From: Candidatus Blautia intestinipullorum
GTDB taxonomy: Bacteria; Bacillota; Clostridia; Lachnospirales; Lachnospiraceae
DNA length: 10,826 nt
Assembly: GCA_019120475.1 (NCBI GenBank)
Contig: DWVA01000313.1
Coordinates: forward strand, 1-10,826
Direction of reading: 5' to 3'
The translations under genes and the position numbers were made by a program. Below the pieces are notes generated by a model that had not been told where the DNA came from, searched no databases, and saw only the letters and a program-made list of their open reading frames with translations. Positions 1 to 6,283 of this stretch are shown one piece after another (position 1 is the first letter of the stretch; the number at the start of each line of letters is the position of its first letter).

Positions 1-261
1 TGGGCAAGTGCCGGCGGTCTGGGATTTAGAGGTTCAAGGAAATCTACCCCTTATGCAGCACAGATGGCAGCAGAGACTGCAACAAAGGCTGCTCTGATTC
101 ATGGATTAAAAACTGTAGATGTTATGGTGAAAGGTCCGGGTTCCGGACGTGAAGCTGCAATCCGCGCCCTTCAGGCATGCGGACTTGAAGTAACAAGTAT
201 CCGTGACGTAACACCGGTTCCGCACAACGGATGCCGTCCACCAAAACGCAGAAGAGTCTAA
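1..261 (+). CDS. rpsK: 30S ribosomal protein S11 (5' end cut off by window)
   Basis: S11 is a small-subunit platform protein that contacts 16S rRNA near the E site and the mRNA exit. The reading frame is open from base 1 (WASAGGLGFRGSRKSTPYAA) to the TAA at 259-261. The C-terminal part is textbook S11: a Gly-rich VMVKGPGSGREAAIRAL stretch, then TSIRDVTPVPHNGCRPPKRRRV, the conserved basic end of the family. The first third of the protein lies upstream of the window; the ATG at 64 is internal, not the start. The gene is followed after 18 bases by rpsD, as in the alpha operon of Clostridia. Family assignment is secure. Confidence 0.97.
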   Translation, partial: WASAGGLGFRGSRKSTPYAAQMAAETATKAALIHGLKTVDVMVKGPGSGREAAIRALQACGLEVTSIRDVTPVPHNGCRPPKRRRV

Positions 262-279
262 TTGAGGAGGTAGCTTGCA

Positions 280-873
280 ATGGCAGTAAATAGAGTGCCC
301 GTTCTGAAAAGATGCAGATCTCTTGGTCTGGATCCGATTTATCTGGGAATTGATAAAAAATCCACAAGACAGTTAAAACGTGCAAACAGAAAAGTTTCTG
401 AGTACGGTTTACAGTTAAGAGAAAAACAGAAAGCAAAATTCATTTACGGAGTTCTTGAGAAACCTTTCCGTAACTACTATAAGAAAGCCGACAGAATGCC
501 GGGCCAGACAGGTGAGAACCTGATGGTCATGCTGGAAAGCAGACTGGACAACGTTCTGTTCCGTATGGGATTTGCAAGAACAAGACGTGAAGCACGTCAG
601 ATCGTTGACCATAAGCATGTACTTGTAAACGGCAAGTGCGTAAACATTCCGTCTTATCTTACAAAAGCCGGAGATGTTATTGAAATCAAAGAAAAATGCA
701 AAGGTTCTGACAGATACAAAGGAATTCTGGAAGTAACAGGTGGAAGACTTGTTCCGGAATGGCTGGATGTAAACCAGGAAGCGTTAACAGGAACGATCAA
801 AGAGCTTCCCAACAGAGAGGCAATCGACGTTCCGGTAAACGAAATGCTTATCGTCGAGCTGTATTCTAAATAA
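280..873 (+). CDS. rpsD: 30S ribosomal protein S4, zinc-free (C-minus) form
   Basis: S4 is a primary 16S rRNA-binding protein that nucleates assembly of the 30S body and, in several bacteria, represses its own operon by binding the mRNA leader. The 197-residue protein starts MAVNRVPVLKRCRS and contains the S4 RNA-binding fold around residues 85-150 (LESRLDNVLFRMGFARTRRE, QIVDHKHVLVNGK). It ends in MLIVELYSK. The N-terminal region has a single Cys (residue 12) instead of the four-Cys zinc knuckle found in many S4 proteins, so this is the C-minus form. A GAGGAGG ribosome site sits a few bases before the ATG. The gene lies between rpsK and rpoA in the alpha operon; any S4 regulatory leader would be upstream of the window. 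Confidence 0.97.
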   Translation: MAVNRVPVLKRCRSLGLDPIYLGIDKKSTRQLKRANRKVSEYGLQLREKQKAKFIYGVLEKPFRNYYKKADRMPGQTGENLMVMLESRLDNVLFRMGFARTRREARQIVDHKHVLVNGKCVNIPSYLTKAGDVIEIKEKCKGSDRYKGILEVTGGRLVPEWLDVNQEALTGTIKELPNREAIDVPVNEMLIVELYSK

Positions 874-919
874 AGCCTAAAAAGCGCAGCGTAGCTTTCC
901 AGAAGGAGGGAATCTTATA

Positions 920-1879
920 GTGTTTGATTTTAATAAACCAAAAATCGAAATTACTGAGATATCAGAAGATAAAAAATTTGGCAGATTTGTAGTGGAACCG
1001 CTGGAAAGAGGTTATGGTACTACTCTCGGCAATTCTCTCAGGAGAATCATGCTGTCTTCCCTTCCGGGAGCAGCCGTGAGCCAGGTAAAGATCGACGGTG
1101 TGCTGCATGAATTCAGTTCGATTCCGGGAGTAAAGGAAGATGTTACTGAGATCATTATGAATCTGAAAAGTCTTGCGATCAAAAACAACAGCACGGACAA
1201 TGAACCGAAGACCGCGTACATTGAGTGCGAGGGAAAAGGCGTTGTAACTGCCGCAGACATTCAGACAGATCAGGACATTGAGATCATGAATCCGGACCAG
1301 GTGATCGCAACATTAAACGGCGGCAAAGACTGCAGGCTTGCGATGGAGCTGACTATCACCAAGGGCCGCGGTTATGTGAGCGCTGACAAAGGAAAAACCG
1401 AGGATATGCCTATTGGCGTGATCGCGGTGGACGCGATCTATACTCCGGTTGACAGAGTGAATATGATCGTGGAAAATACCCGTGTAGGCCAGGTTACAGA
1501 TTTTGACAAGCTTACACTGGATGTTTACACAAACGGCACGCTGGATCCCGATGAGGCGGTAAGCCTTGCAGCAAAAGTATTAAGCGAGCATTTGAGCCTG
1601 TTCATCGACCTTTCCGAGAATGCGAAAACTGCTGAGGTAATGATCGAGAAAGAGGACAATGAAAAAGAGAAAGTTCTGGAAATGAGCATTGACGAACTTG
1701 AGCTGTCTGTTCGTTCCTACAACTGTCTCAAGAGAGCTGGCATTAATACGGTAGAAGAGCTTTGCAATAAGACTCCTGACGATATGATGAAGGTTCGTAA
1801 TCTGGGCCGCAAGTCGCTGGAGGAAGTGCTGGCGAAACTGAAAGAACTGGGACTGCAGCTTCAGCCCACCGAGGAATAA
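920..1879 (+). CDS. rpoA: DNA-directed RNA polymerase alpha subunit
   Basis: This is the alpha subunit of RNA polymerase. Its N-terminal domain dimerises and scaffolds beta and beta', and its C-terminal domain binds UP elements and activators. The start is a GTG (MFDFNKPKIEI), 9 bases after an AGAAGGAGGG ribosome site. The N-terminal domain (about residues 1-230) has the dimerisation signature FVVEPLERGYGTTLGNSLRR and KIDGVLHEFSSIPGVKEDV. A charged linker (about 235-250, rich in Glu and Lys) leads to the C-terminal domain (about 250-315) with the helix-hairpin-helix LSVRSYNCLKRAGINTVEEL and VRNLGRKSLEEV. The length of 319 residues is close to the usual 314. It is co-transcribed with rpsD upstream and rplQ downstream. 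Confidence 0.98.
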   Translation: MFDFNKPKIEITEISEDKKFGRFVVEPLERGYGTTLGNSLRRIMLSSLPGAAVSQVKIDGVLHEFSSIPGVKEDVTEIIMNLKSLAIKNNSTDNEPKTAYIECEGKGVVTAADIQTDQDIEIMNPDQVIATLNGGKDCRLAMELTITKGRGYVSADKGKTEDMPIGVIAVDAIYTPVDRVNMIVENTRVGQVTDFDKLTLDVYTNGTLDPDEAVSLAAKVLSEHLSLFIDLSENAKTAEVMIEKEDNEKEKVLEMSIDELELSVRSYNCLKRAGINTVEELCNKTPDDMMKVRNLGRKSLEEVLAKLKELGLQLQPTEE

Positions 1880-1890
1880 TAAAATATAGG

Positions 1891-1956
1891 GCGGGGTGCC
1901 AAAGCATCAGGGCAGTAAGTCCGAACAAGCGTGTTCTGATGTCCCGCAGATGGAGG
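1891..1956 (+). promoter_or_regulatory. Structured leader in the rpoA-rplQ spacer
   Basis: The spacer can fold into a branched RNA. The outer stem is GCGGG (1891-1895) with CCCGC (1943-1947). Inside it, CATCA (1905-1909) pairs with TGATG (1937-1941). Within that are a short GGG/TCC stem (1910-1912 with 1920-1922) and a perfect hairpin GAACA-AGCG-TGTTC (1923-1936). The rplQ ribosome site GGAGG (1952-1956) lies five bases beyond the outer stem, so folding could affect L17 translation. There is no run of T after the stem, so it does not look like a terminator. The pairings are visible; a regulatory role is inferred. I do not recognise it as a named RNA family. Confidence 0.4.
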
Positions 1957-1964
1957 AAAATAAA

Positions 1965-2501
1965 ATGGCAAAATATAGAAAATTAAGCAGAACTTCTGAT
2001 CAGAGAAAAGCTCTGTTAAGAAACCAGGTGACAAACCTTCTGTATCATGGAAAGATTGTTACAACTGAAGCAAAGGCTAAAGAGATCCGCAAGATCGCAG
2101 AAAGCCTTATCGCTATGGCTGTTCGTGAAAAGGACAATTTTGAGACTGTTACCGTTACAGCAAAAGTTGCCCGCAAGGACGCTGACGGCAAGAGAGTAAA
2201 AGAAGTCGTAGACGGCAAAAAGAAAACCGTATATGACGAAGTTCAGAAAGAGATCACAAAAGATGCTCCTTCCAGACTTCATGCACGCCGTCAGATGATG
2301 AAGGTGTTCTATCCTGTAAAAGAAGTGCCGGCTAAAGGCGCAGGAAGAAAGAAAAACACCAAAAACGTTGACATGGTTAAGAAGATGTTTGAAGAAGTAG
2401 CTCCGAAGTATGTAGGACGCAACGGCGGTTATACAAGAATCGTAAAGATCGGACCGCGTAAAGGCGATGCAGCTATGGAGGTTCTGATCGAACTGGTATA
2501 A
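1965..2501 (+). CDS. rplQ: 50S ribosomal protein L17, expanded form
   Basis: L17 is a large-subunit protein located near the polypeptide exit tunnel. I place the start at the ATG at 1965 (MAKYRKLSRTSDQRKALLRN), which matches the conserved L17 N-terminus and has GGAGG 8 bases upstream. An in-frame GTG at 1896 would add 23 residues (MPKHQGSK...) that do not resemble L17 and fall inside the structured leader. The product has 178 residues against about 120 in Bacillus. Both conserved ends are present (RKLSRTSDQRKALLR; GGYTRIVKIGPRKGDA...IELV). The extra length is a Lys/Glu/Asp-rich insert at about residues 55-102, just before the conserved LHARRQ, plus a short basic insert at about 119-134. Last gene of the operon. 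Confidence 0.96.
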   Translation: MAKYRKLSRTSDQRKALLRNQVTNLLYHGKIVTTEAKAKEIRKIAESLIAMAVREKDNFETVTVTAKVARKDADGKRVKEVVDGKKKTVYDEVQKEITKDAPSRLHARRQMMKVFYPVKEVPAKGAGRKKNTKNVDMVKKMFEEVAPKYVGRNGGYTRIVKIGPRKGDAAMEVLIELV

Positions 2502-2514
2502 TTAATGAAATTGA

Positions 2515-2549
2515 GAAAGGATATCCGTCTGTGCGGATATCCTTTTCTT
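2515..2549 (+). terminator. Rho-independent terminator of the alpha operon
   Basis: A perfect 12-bp stem runs from AAAGGATATCCG (2516-2527) to CGGATATCCTTT (2534-2545), with a 6-base loop (TCTGTG) and a T-rich tail (TTTTCTTC). It starts 14 bases after the rplQ stop. It should end the ribosomal transcript. Confidence 0.92.
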
Positions 2550-2653
2550 CACTTTATAGGAATCAGCCCTTTCTCCACCGTATTGTCATCTTGCATGCTG
2601 ACGCTATGAATGTGTGAAAGGTTAAATTTCATATGAAATAAAGACAAAGGCAT
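2549..2653 (-). CDS. Possible micro-ORF or gene remnant, 27-34 residues (doubtful)
   Basis: On the minus strand a frame reads from ATG at 2653 (or ATG at 2632) to TGA at 2549-2551. The shorter version is MKFNLSHIHSVSMQDDNTVE followed by KGLIPIK. The composition looks like ordinary protein, and the stop abuts the alpha-operon terminator. However, no ribosome site precedes either ATG. A TTGACA lies upstream on the same strand (2669-2674), but I see no convincing -10 at the right distance. It could be a remnant of the C-terminus of a lost gene, or chance. The frame is open further upstream without a good start. I do not recognise any family. Confidence 0.13.
   Translation of the reverse strand: MPLSLFHMKFNLSHIHSVSMQDDNTVEKGLIPIK
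2626..2639. repeat. 14-bp perfect palindrome ATTTCATATGAAAT
   Basis: The sequence is its own reverse complement over 14 bases. It lies about 90-105 bases upstream of the predicted start of transcription of the LytTR gene. Its half-site ATTTCAT recurs twice in the leader of that gene (2753-2759 and 2760-2766). It may be an operator, but no binding protein can be named from sequence alone. Confidence 0.4.
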
Positions 2654-2684
2654 AAATAACCGGATAAATGTCAAAAAATAATAA

Positions 2685-2695
2685 GGGGGGGGGGG
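2685..2695 (+). repeat. Homopolymer of 11 G upstream of the LytTR promoter
   Basis: Eleven consecutive G sit in an otherwise AT-rich region. The tract covers about -46 to -36 relative to the predicted transcription start, where a -35 element or upstream activator site would lie. Tracts of this length are prone to slippage in replication and also to sequencing error. It is the longest G/C homopolymer in the window. Confidence 0.85.
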
Positions 2696-2715
2696 TAAAA
2701 CCGGCGCATAAAATA

Positions 2716-2724
2716 TGTTATAAT
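2716..2724 (+). promoter_or_regulatory. Extended -10 promoter of the LytTR regulator
   Basis: TGTTATAAT is a perfect TGnTATAAT extended -10 element. The 17-bp-spaced -35 position holds only TAAAAC (2696-2701), a poor match, as expected for an extended -10 promoter or one needing an activator. Transcription should start near 2731, giving a leader of about 65 bases. Confidence 0.65.
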
Positions 2725-2750
2725 ATGACCTAATAGTATAGTGGGAAGAT

Positions 2751-2775
2751 ATATTTCATATTTCATGAGAAATAT
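2751..2775 (+). promoter_or_regulatory. Alternative hairpins in the LytTR leader
   Basis: Two tandem copies of ATATTTC (2751-2757 and 2758-2764) precede one inverted copy GAAATAT (2769-2775). Either direct copy can pair with the inverted one, giving a 7-bp hairpin with a 4- or 11-base loop. The ribosome site AAGGAG (2779-2784) follows immediately. The region could be a protein-binding site or a weak translational control; the role is inferred. Confidence 0.35.
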
Positions 2776-2795
2776 CAGAAGGAGTGATGCGGACG

Positions 2796-3506
2796 ATGAA
2801 CACTGCGAAGAAGTTCGCGGTTGCCATCTGTGATGATTCTCTGCAGGATGCGGATATTCTGGAAAATTGTATCAGAAATATTCTTGCGGACAGCAGAATT
2901 ACAAAATATACAAGGGGAAATCAATTGTTAGAGGATTTGGAAAAACAGGACCATCTGTATGATCTTGTTTTTCTGGCAATCTGTATGAAAGAGAAAAATG
3001 GAATCGATACAGCAAAAGAATTGCGGAAGATTGATGAAATGCTTCCTATCGTGTTTGTGTCTGAAAGCGATAAATTTTACAGAGAAGCTTTTGATGTATT
3101 TGCGTTTCAATATTTGTTAAAGCCAGTAGCCGGTTTAGAAGTAAAAGCTGTTCTGGACCGTTTGGGAATGGTCAAAGAACCTGCGGTTGTTTTTCGCTAC
3201 AGAGCGAGAATTTATACGATCAGACATCAGGAGATTATGTATATATCGAGCAGCCTTCATACGGTGAACTTTCATCTGATAAACGGAAAAGAATTTCACT
3301 GCCGGGGAAAGCTTGCGGATTTTGAGGAGCAGCTTACAAACAGTCATATCATCAGATGCCACCAGAGTTTTTTTGTAAATATGGAAAGCGTTATCGGGAT
3401 GAAAAGCAACAGCATTATCATGAAGGATATGGTGATACCGATTTCACGGACTTATATGAAAAAGGTTCAGGAGAAATATCTTCAGTATCTGGATAATAAA
3501 AATTAG
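2796..3506 (+). CDS. Orphan LytTR-family response regulator with phospho-dead receiver
   Basis: This is a DNA-binding regulator of the AgrA/LytR type, with a receiver domain at about residues 6-122 and a LytTR domain at about 130-233. The receiver keeps the acidic pair D13-D14, the switch Ser89 and the invariant Lys109 (LLKP). The phosphoacceptor position, in YDLVFLAICMKEKNGIDTA, is Ala61 (codon GCA, 2976-2978) where an Asp is normal. Standard phosphorylation therefore looks impossible. The LytTR domain shows IMYISSSLHTVNFH, the hallmark RCHQSFFVNMESVIGMK, and a closing PISRTYMKKVQEKY. I chose the ATG at 2796 because AAGGAG (2779-2784) is 11 bases upstream; the GTG at 2784 and ATG at 2787 overlap or crowd that site. 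No histidine kinase or target operon is adjacent. It sits alone between two terminators. Family assignment is firm; targets are unknown. Confidence 0.9.
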   Translation: MNTAKKFAVAICDDSLQDADILENCIRNILADSRITKYTRGNQLLEDLEKQDHLYDLVFLAICMKEKNGIDTAKELRKIDEMLPIVFVSESDKFYREAFDVFAFQYLLKPVAGLEVKAVLDRLGMVKEPAVVFRYRARIYTIRHQEIMYISSSLHTVNFHLINGKEFHCRGKLADFEEQLTNSHIIRCHQSFFVNMESVIGMKSNSIIMKDMVIPISRTYMKKVQEKYLQYLDNKN

Positions 3507-3515
3507 AAAATATGT

Positions 3516-3557
3516 CGGGGCCTTTTGCGGATTTAAGCGCAGAAGGCCCTGTTTCTA
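3516..3557 (+). terminator. Terminator after the LytTR gene
   Basis: A stem of about 14 bp (3516-3529 with 3538-3551, including G-T pairs) has an 8-base loop GATTTAAG and is followed by TTTCTATTG. The T-run is short, so termination may be partial. The tail runs directly into the pepP -35 element. Confidence 0.75.
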
Positions 3558-3586
3558 TTGATATTCTGAAAGAAGTATCGTAAAAT
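3558..3586 (+). promoter_or_regulatory. Sigma-A-type promoter of pepP-murT-gatD
   Basis: TTGATA (3558-3563) and TAAAAT (3581-3586) are separated by exactly 17 bp. The start of transcription should fall near 3593, about 30 bases before the pepP ATG. Confidence 0.7.
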
Positions 3587-3624
3587 CATAATGAAAATGA
3601 CAGAAGAGAAAGAAGGAAACAAAA

Positions 3625-4875
3625 ATGGTAAGCAGGGAATTTCATGCGTCAAGGCGCAGCTTGTACAGAGAATTGCTGGAAGACAACTCCATAGGCTTCG
3701 TTTTTTCCGGAGAAGAAAAAGAGGATCGGGGAGATCAGATGTTTCCCTTTACCCCTTACGCGAATTTTTATTATCTTACTGGATTTGACCAGCCGAAAGC
3801 TGTTTTTGTCGCATCTAAAATTCATGGAGTATATAAAGAGACATTGTTTATTGATCATCCGGATGAAATGAAAGCCCGCTGGCAGGGGATCTCATACGAC
3901 AAAGATACAGTGAAAAGCGAAACAGGAATCCAGCAGGTGGAGTATCTGGAAAGATTTGAAGAAAAACTTCCGTTTTTTGGAAGAAGAAATGCCATCGAGC
4001 ATCTTTATGTGGATATTGCCAACTGGGAGGAAGGATTTACCCAGAATCCTGCACAGAAATTCACACGGAAGGTACTGGATTGCTATCCTTATCTGAAAGT
4101 GCATAACACCTTTGGGGATCTGGCGCTTATGCGTCAGGTAAAAACAAAAGAAGAGATCGACCTTCACCGGAAAGCCTGCGAGATCACTACAGAAGGTGTG
4201 AAGGCTATCCTGGAAAATCTGAAACCGGGAATGCATGAGTATGAGATAGAGGCTCATTTTGACTTTGCCTTAAAATCAAGGAATGCCAGACATGCTTTTT
4301 CTACAATAGCCGCTTCCGGAAAAAACGCCTGCATTATGCATTATATGGCTAATAACCGCAGGATGGAGGACGGCGATATGATCCTTTTTGACCTTGGAGC
4401 GGAGTGGGGAGGATATGCGTCTGACGTCAGTAGAACATTTCCGGTAAACGGCCGCTTTACGGATCAGCAAAGGGCGCTTTATGAGGTTGTGCTGAAGGGC
4501 CTGGAAGCGGCAATTGCTAAAACAAAGCCCGGACAGCCTAAAAATGAACTGCAGGAAATCAGTAAGGAAGTAATGGCCAGGGAACTGATGCGCCTTGGGA
4601 TGATCCAGAAGCCGGAAGAAATCATGAAATATTATTTTCACAGCTCCGGACATTACATCGGATTATATACCCATGATGTAGGAAACGATGAGGCGGTTCT
4701 GGAAAAAGATATGATGTTTACTTTGGAACCGGGACTCTACTTTGAGGAATTAGGAATTGGAATCAGGATCGAGGATACAATCCTGGTTACGGAAGACGGA
4801 TGCGATGTGCTGACCAGGGGAATTCCAAAGACACCGGAAGAAATAGAGAAGTTTATGGCAAAAGCGCACAAATAA
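3625..4875 (+). CDS. pepP: Xaa-Pro aminopeptidase (M24B metallopeptidase)
   Basis: This is a cytoplasmic dimetal peptidase that removes an N-terminal residue preceding proline; it has 416 residues. The N-terminal aminopeptidase-P domain covers about residues 1-150 (MFPFTPYANFYYLTGFDQPK). The catalytic pita-bread domain follows, with all five metal ligands visible: D256 (LFDLGAEW), D267 (SDVSRTFP), H343 (HSSGHYIGLYTHDVG), E368 (TLEPGLY) and E383 (RIEDTILV). H350 in THDVG matches the conserved catalytic-site His. The spacings match E. coli PepP. AGAAGGA lies 7 bases before the chosen ATG. No terminator separates it from murT 70 bases on, so they are probably co-transcribed. Its link with cell-wall genes seems positional; turnover of proline peptides is the likely role. 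Confidence 0.94.
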   Translation: MVSREFHASRRSLYRELLEDNSIGFVFSGEEKEDRGDQMFPFTPYANFYYLTGFDQPKAVFVASKIHGVYKETLFIDHPDEMKARWQGISYDKDTVKSETGIQQVEYLERFEEKLPFFGRRNAIEHLYVDIANWEEGFTQNPAQKFTRKVLDCYPYLKVHNTFGDLALMRQVKTKEEIDLHRKACEITTEGVKAILENLKPGMHEYEIEAHFDFALKSRNARHAFSTIAASGKNACIMHYMANNRRMEDGDMILFDLGAEWGGYASDVSRTFPVNGRFTDQQRALYEVVLKGLEAAIAKTKPGQPKNELQEISKEVMARELMRLGMIQKPEEIMKYYFHSSGHYIGLYTHDVGNDEAVLEKDMMFTLEPGLYFEELGIGIRIEDTILVTEDGCDVLTRGIPKTPEEIEKFMAKAHK

Positions 4876-4945
4876 GATCAAAAAGGGTATACTACCTGGA
4901 AAGAAAGCAGTTTTTGGCAGAATACATCAGAGGATACAGAAAAAT

Positions 4946-6283
4946 ATGAATGTGAAAAGAATCATAGCCGTATGGGCGGCTAAAACCGCAGGCTATATCT
5001 GCAAAAAGATGGGAAGACAGGGTGTCACATGGGCTGGAAAGATCGCTTTGAAGATATATCCTCCCATACTTCAGGAGATGGCGGCAGAGGTGCGGAAAGG
5101 AATCTTTGCGGTCTGCGGAACAAACGGAAAGACCACTACGAACAATATGCTCTGCGCGGCTCTGGAGGCAGAAGGACAGAAAGTGATCTGTAATCACACA
5201 GGCTCCAATATGCTGAACGGCGTGGCGGCGGCTTTTGTTCTGGGAGCACGGCTCAACGGACATATTGACGCAGATTACGCCTGTATTGAAGCGGACGAAG
5301 CTTCTACGAAATATATTTTTCCGGAAATAAAGCCGGATTATATGTTAATGACGAATCTGTTCCGGGATCAGTTGGACAGGTACGGAGAAATTGACATCAC
5401 AATGAACATTCTGGAATCTATGATAAAAACCCTTCCGGAAATGAAAGTGATCGTCAACGGCGACGATGCCCTGTCAGCCTACCTTGCGATGGACAGCGGA
5501 AATCCCTGTATTTTTTACGGGATCAGCCAGCCGGTAATGAAAAATGAAACAAATGAGATCCGGGAGGGACGGTTCTGCAAAAGATGCGGGGCAAAGCTGG
5601 AGTACAGTTTTTACCATTACAGCCAGCTTGGAGATTACCTTTGTCCGGAGTGCGGATTTAAAAGACCGGATCCGGATTTTGACGCTTATGACGTGAAGGT
5701 AGGGGACCGTTTGTCTTTCCGTGTGGAAAACAGGCTGATTTCCGCTGATTACAAAGGATTTTATAATGTTTACAATATCCTGGCAGCCTATGCGGGAATA
5801 AGAAGCGCAGGATTTTCAGCAGAGCATTTCCAGGATATGCTGAAAAGATTTAACCCGGAAAACGGGAGAATGGAACAGTTCCGCATCAGCGGCACAGGCG
5901 TTACTTTAAATCTGGCGAAAAACCCGGCAGGATTCAATCAGAATATTTCCGCCGTAATGCAGGACACAGCGCCGAAAGACGTGATCATCGTCATTAATGA
6001 TAACGCTCAGGACGGAATTGACATTTCCTGGCTGTGGGATGTGGACTTTGATCTTTTCCGGGAGGAAAGCATCCGTTCCATTACGGTCAGCGGTATCCGG
6101 TGTTATGACATGAGGCTGAGGCTGAAATATGTGGATATCTCTTCTGAACTGGAAGAAAATGTGGAAAACGCAATCCGTAAAAGGATTTCCGATGGAACAG
6201 GAAATCTGTATGTGCTTGTAAACTACACGGCGCTTTTCAGCACAAGAAATATACTGAAAAGACTGGAGGAAGAGAGAAAATGA
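4946..6283 (+). CDS. murT: Lipid II isoglutaminyl synthase, Mur-ligase-like subunit MurT
   Basis: MurT is the ATP-using subunit of the MurT-GatD complex, which amidates the alpha-carboxyl of D-Glu in lipid II at the inner membrane face. The 445-residue protein starts with a basic, partly hydrophobic segment typical of MurT. The Mur-ligase P-loop GTNGKTTT is at 58-65, followed by HTGSNMLNG and the acidic EADEAS. A zinc ribbon inserted in the middle domain has C211/C214 (CKRC) and C233/C236 (CPEC). The C-terminal MurT-specific domain (DUF1727) carries INDNAQDGIDISWLWD; the Asp proposed to complete the GatD catalytic triad lies in this region of known MurT structures, D356 or D359 here. The TGA overlaps the gatD ATG by four bases (ATGA), so translation is coupled. 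The ribosome site (CAGAGGA) is modest. Confidence 0.95.
   Translation: MNVKRIIAVWAAKTAGYICKKMGRQGVTWAGKIALKIYPPILQEMAAEVRKGIFAVCGTNGKTTTNNMLCAALEAEGQKVICNHTGSNMLNGVAAAFVLGARLNGHIDADYACIEADEASTKYIFPEIKPDYMLMTNLFRDQLDRYGEIDITMNILESMIKTLPEMKVIVNGDDALSAYLAMDSGNPCIFYGISQPVMKNETNEIREGRFCKRCGAKLEYSFYHYSQLGDYLCPECGFKRPDPDFDAYDVKVGDRLSFRVENRLISADYKGFYNVYNILAAYAGIRSAGFSAEHFQDMLKRFNPENGRMEQFRISGTGVTLNLAKNPAGFNQNISAVMQDTAPKDVIIVINDNAQDGIDISWLWDVDFDLFREESIRSITVSGIRCYDMRLRLKYVDISSELEENVENAIRKRISDGTGNLYVLVNYTALFSTRNILKRLEEERK

Noticed and set aside
1896..1964. In-frame GTG start giving L17 a 23-residue N-terminal extension
   Set aside because: The extension does not resemble L17, has no good ribosome site, and overlaps the leader stems; the ATG at 1965 has GGAGG at 8 bases.
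3549..3560. Identical 12-base tail CTGTTTCTATTG after two terminators (also minus strand 9481-9492)
   Set aside because: A few 12-base matches are expected by chance in a window this size, and T-rich tails are biased. Not evidence of a shared element.
3591..3788. Overlapping plus-strand frame (MKMTEEKEGNKNGKQG) at the pepP start
   Set aside because: It is out of frame with pepP, whose start has a proper ribosome site and conserved N-terminal domain; no family features in the short frame.
4865..4893. Possible internal promoter (TATACT at 4888-4893) before murT
   Set aside because: The 17-bp-spaced -35 (CGCACA) is poor; pepP-murT readthrough explains expression.
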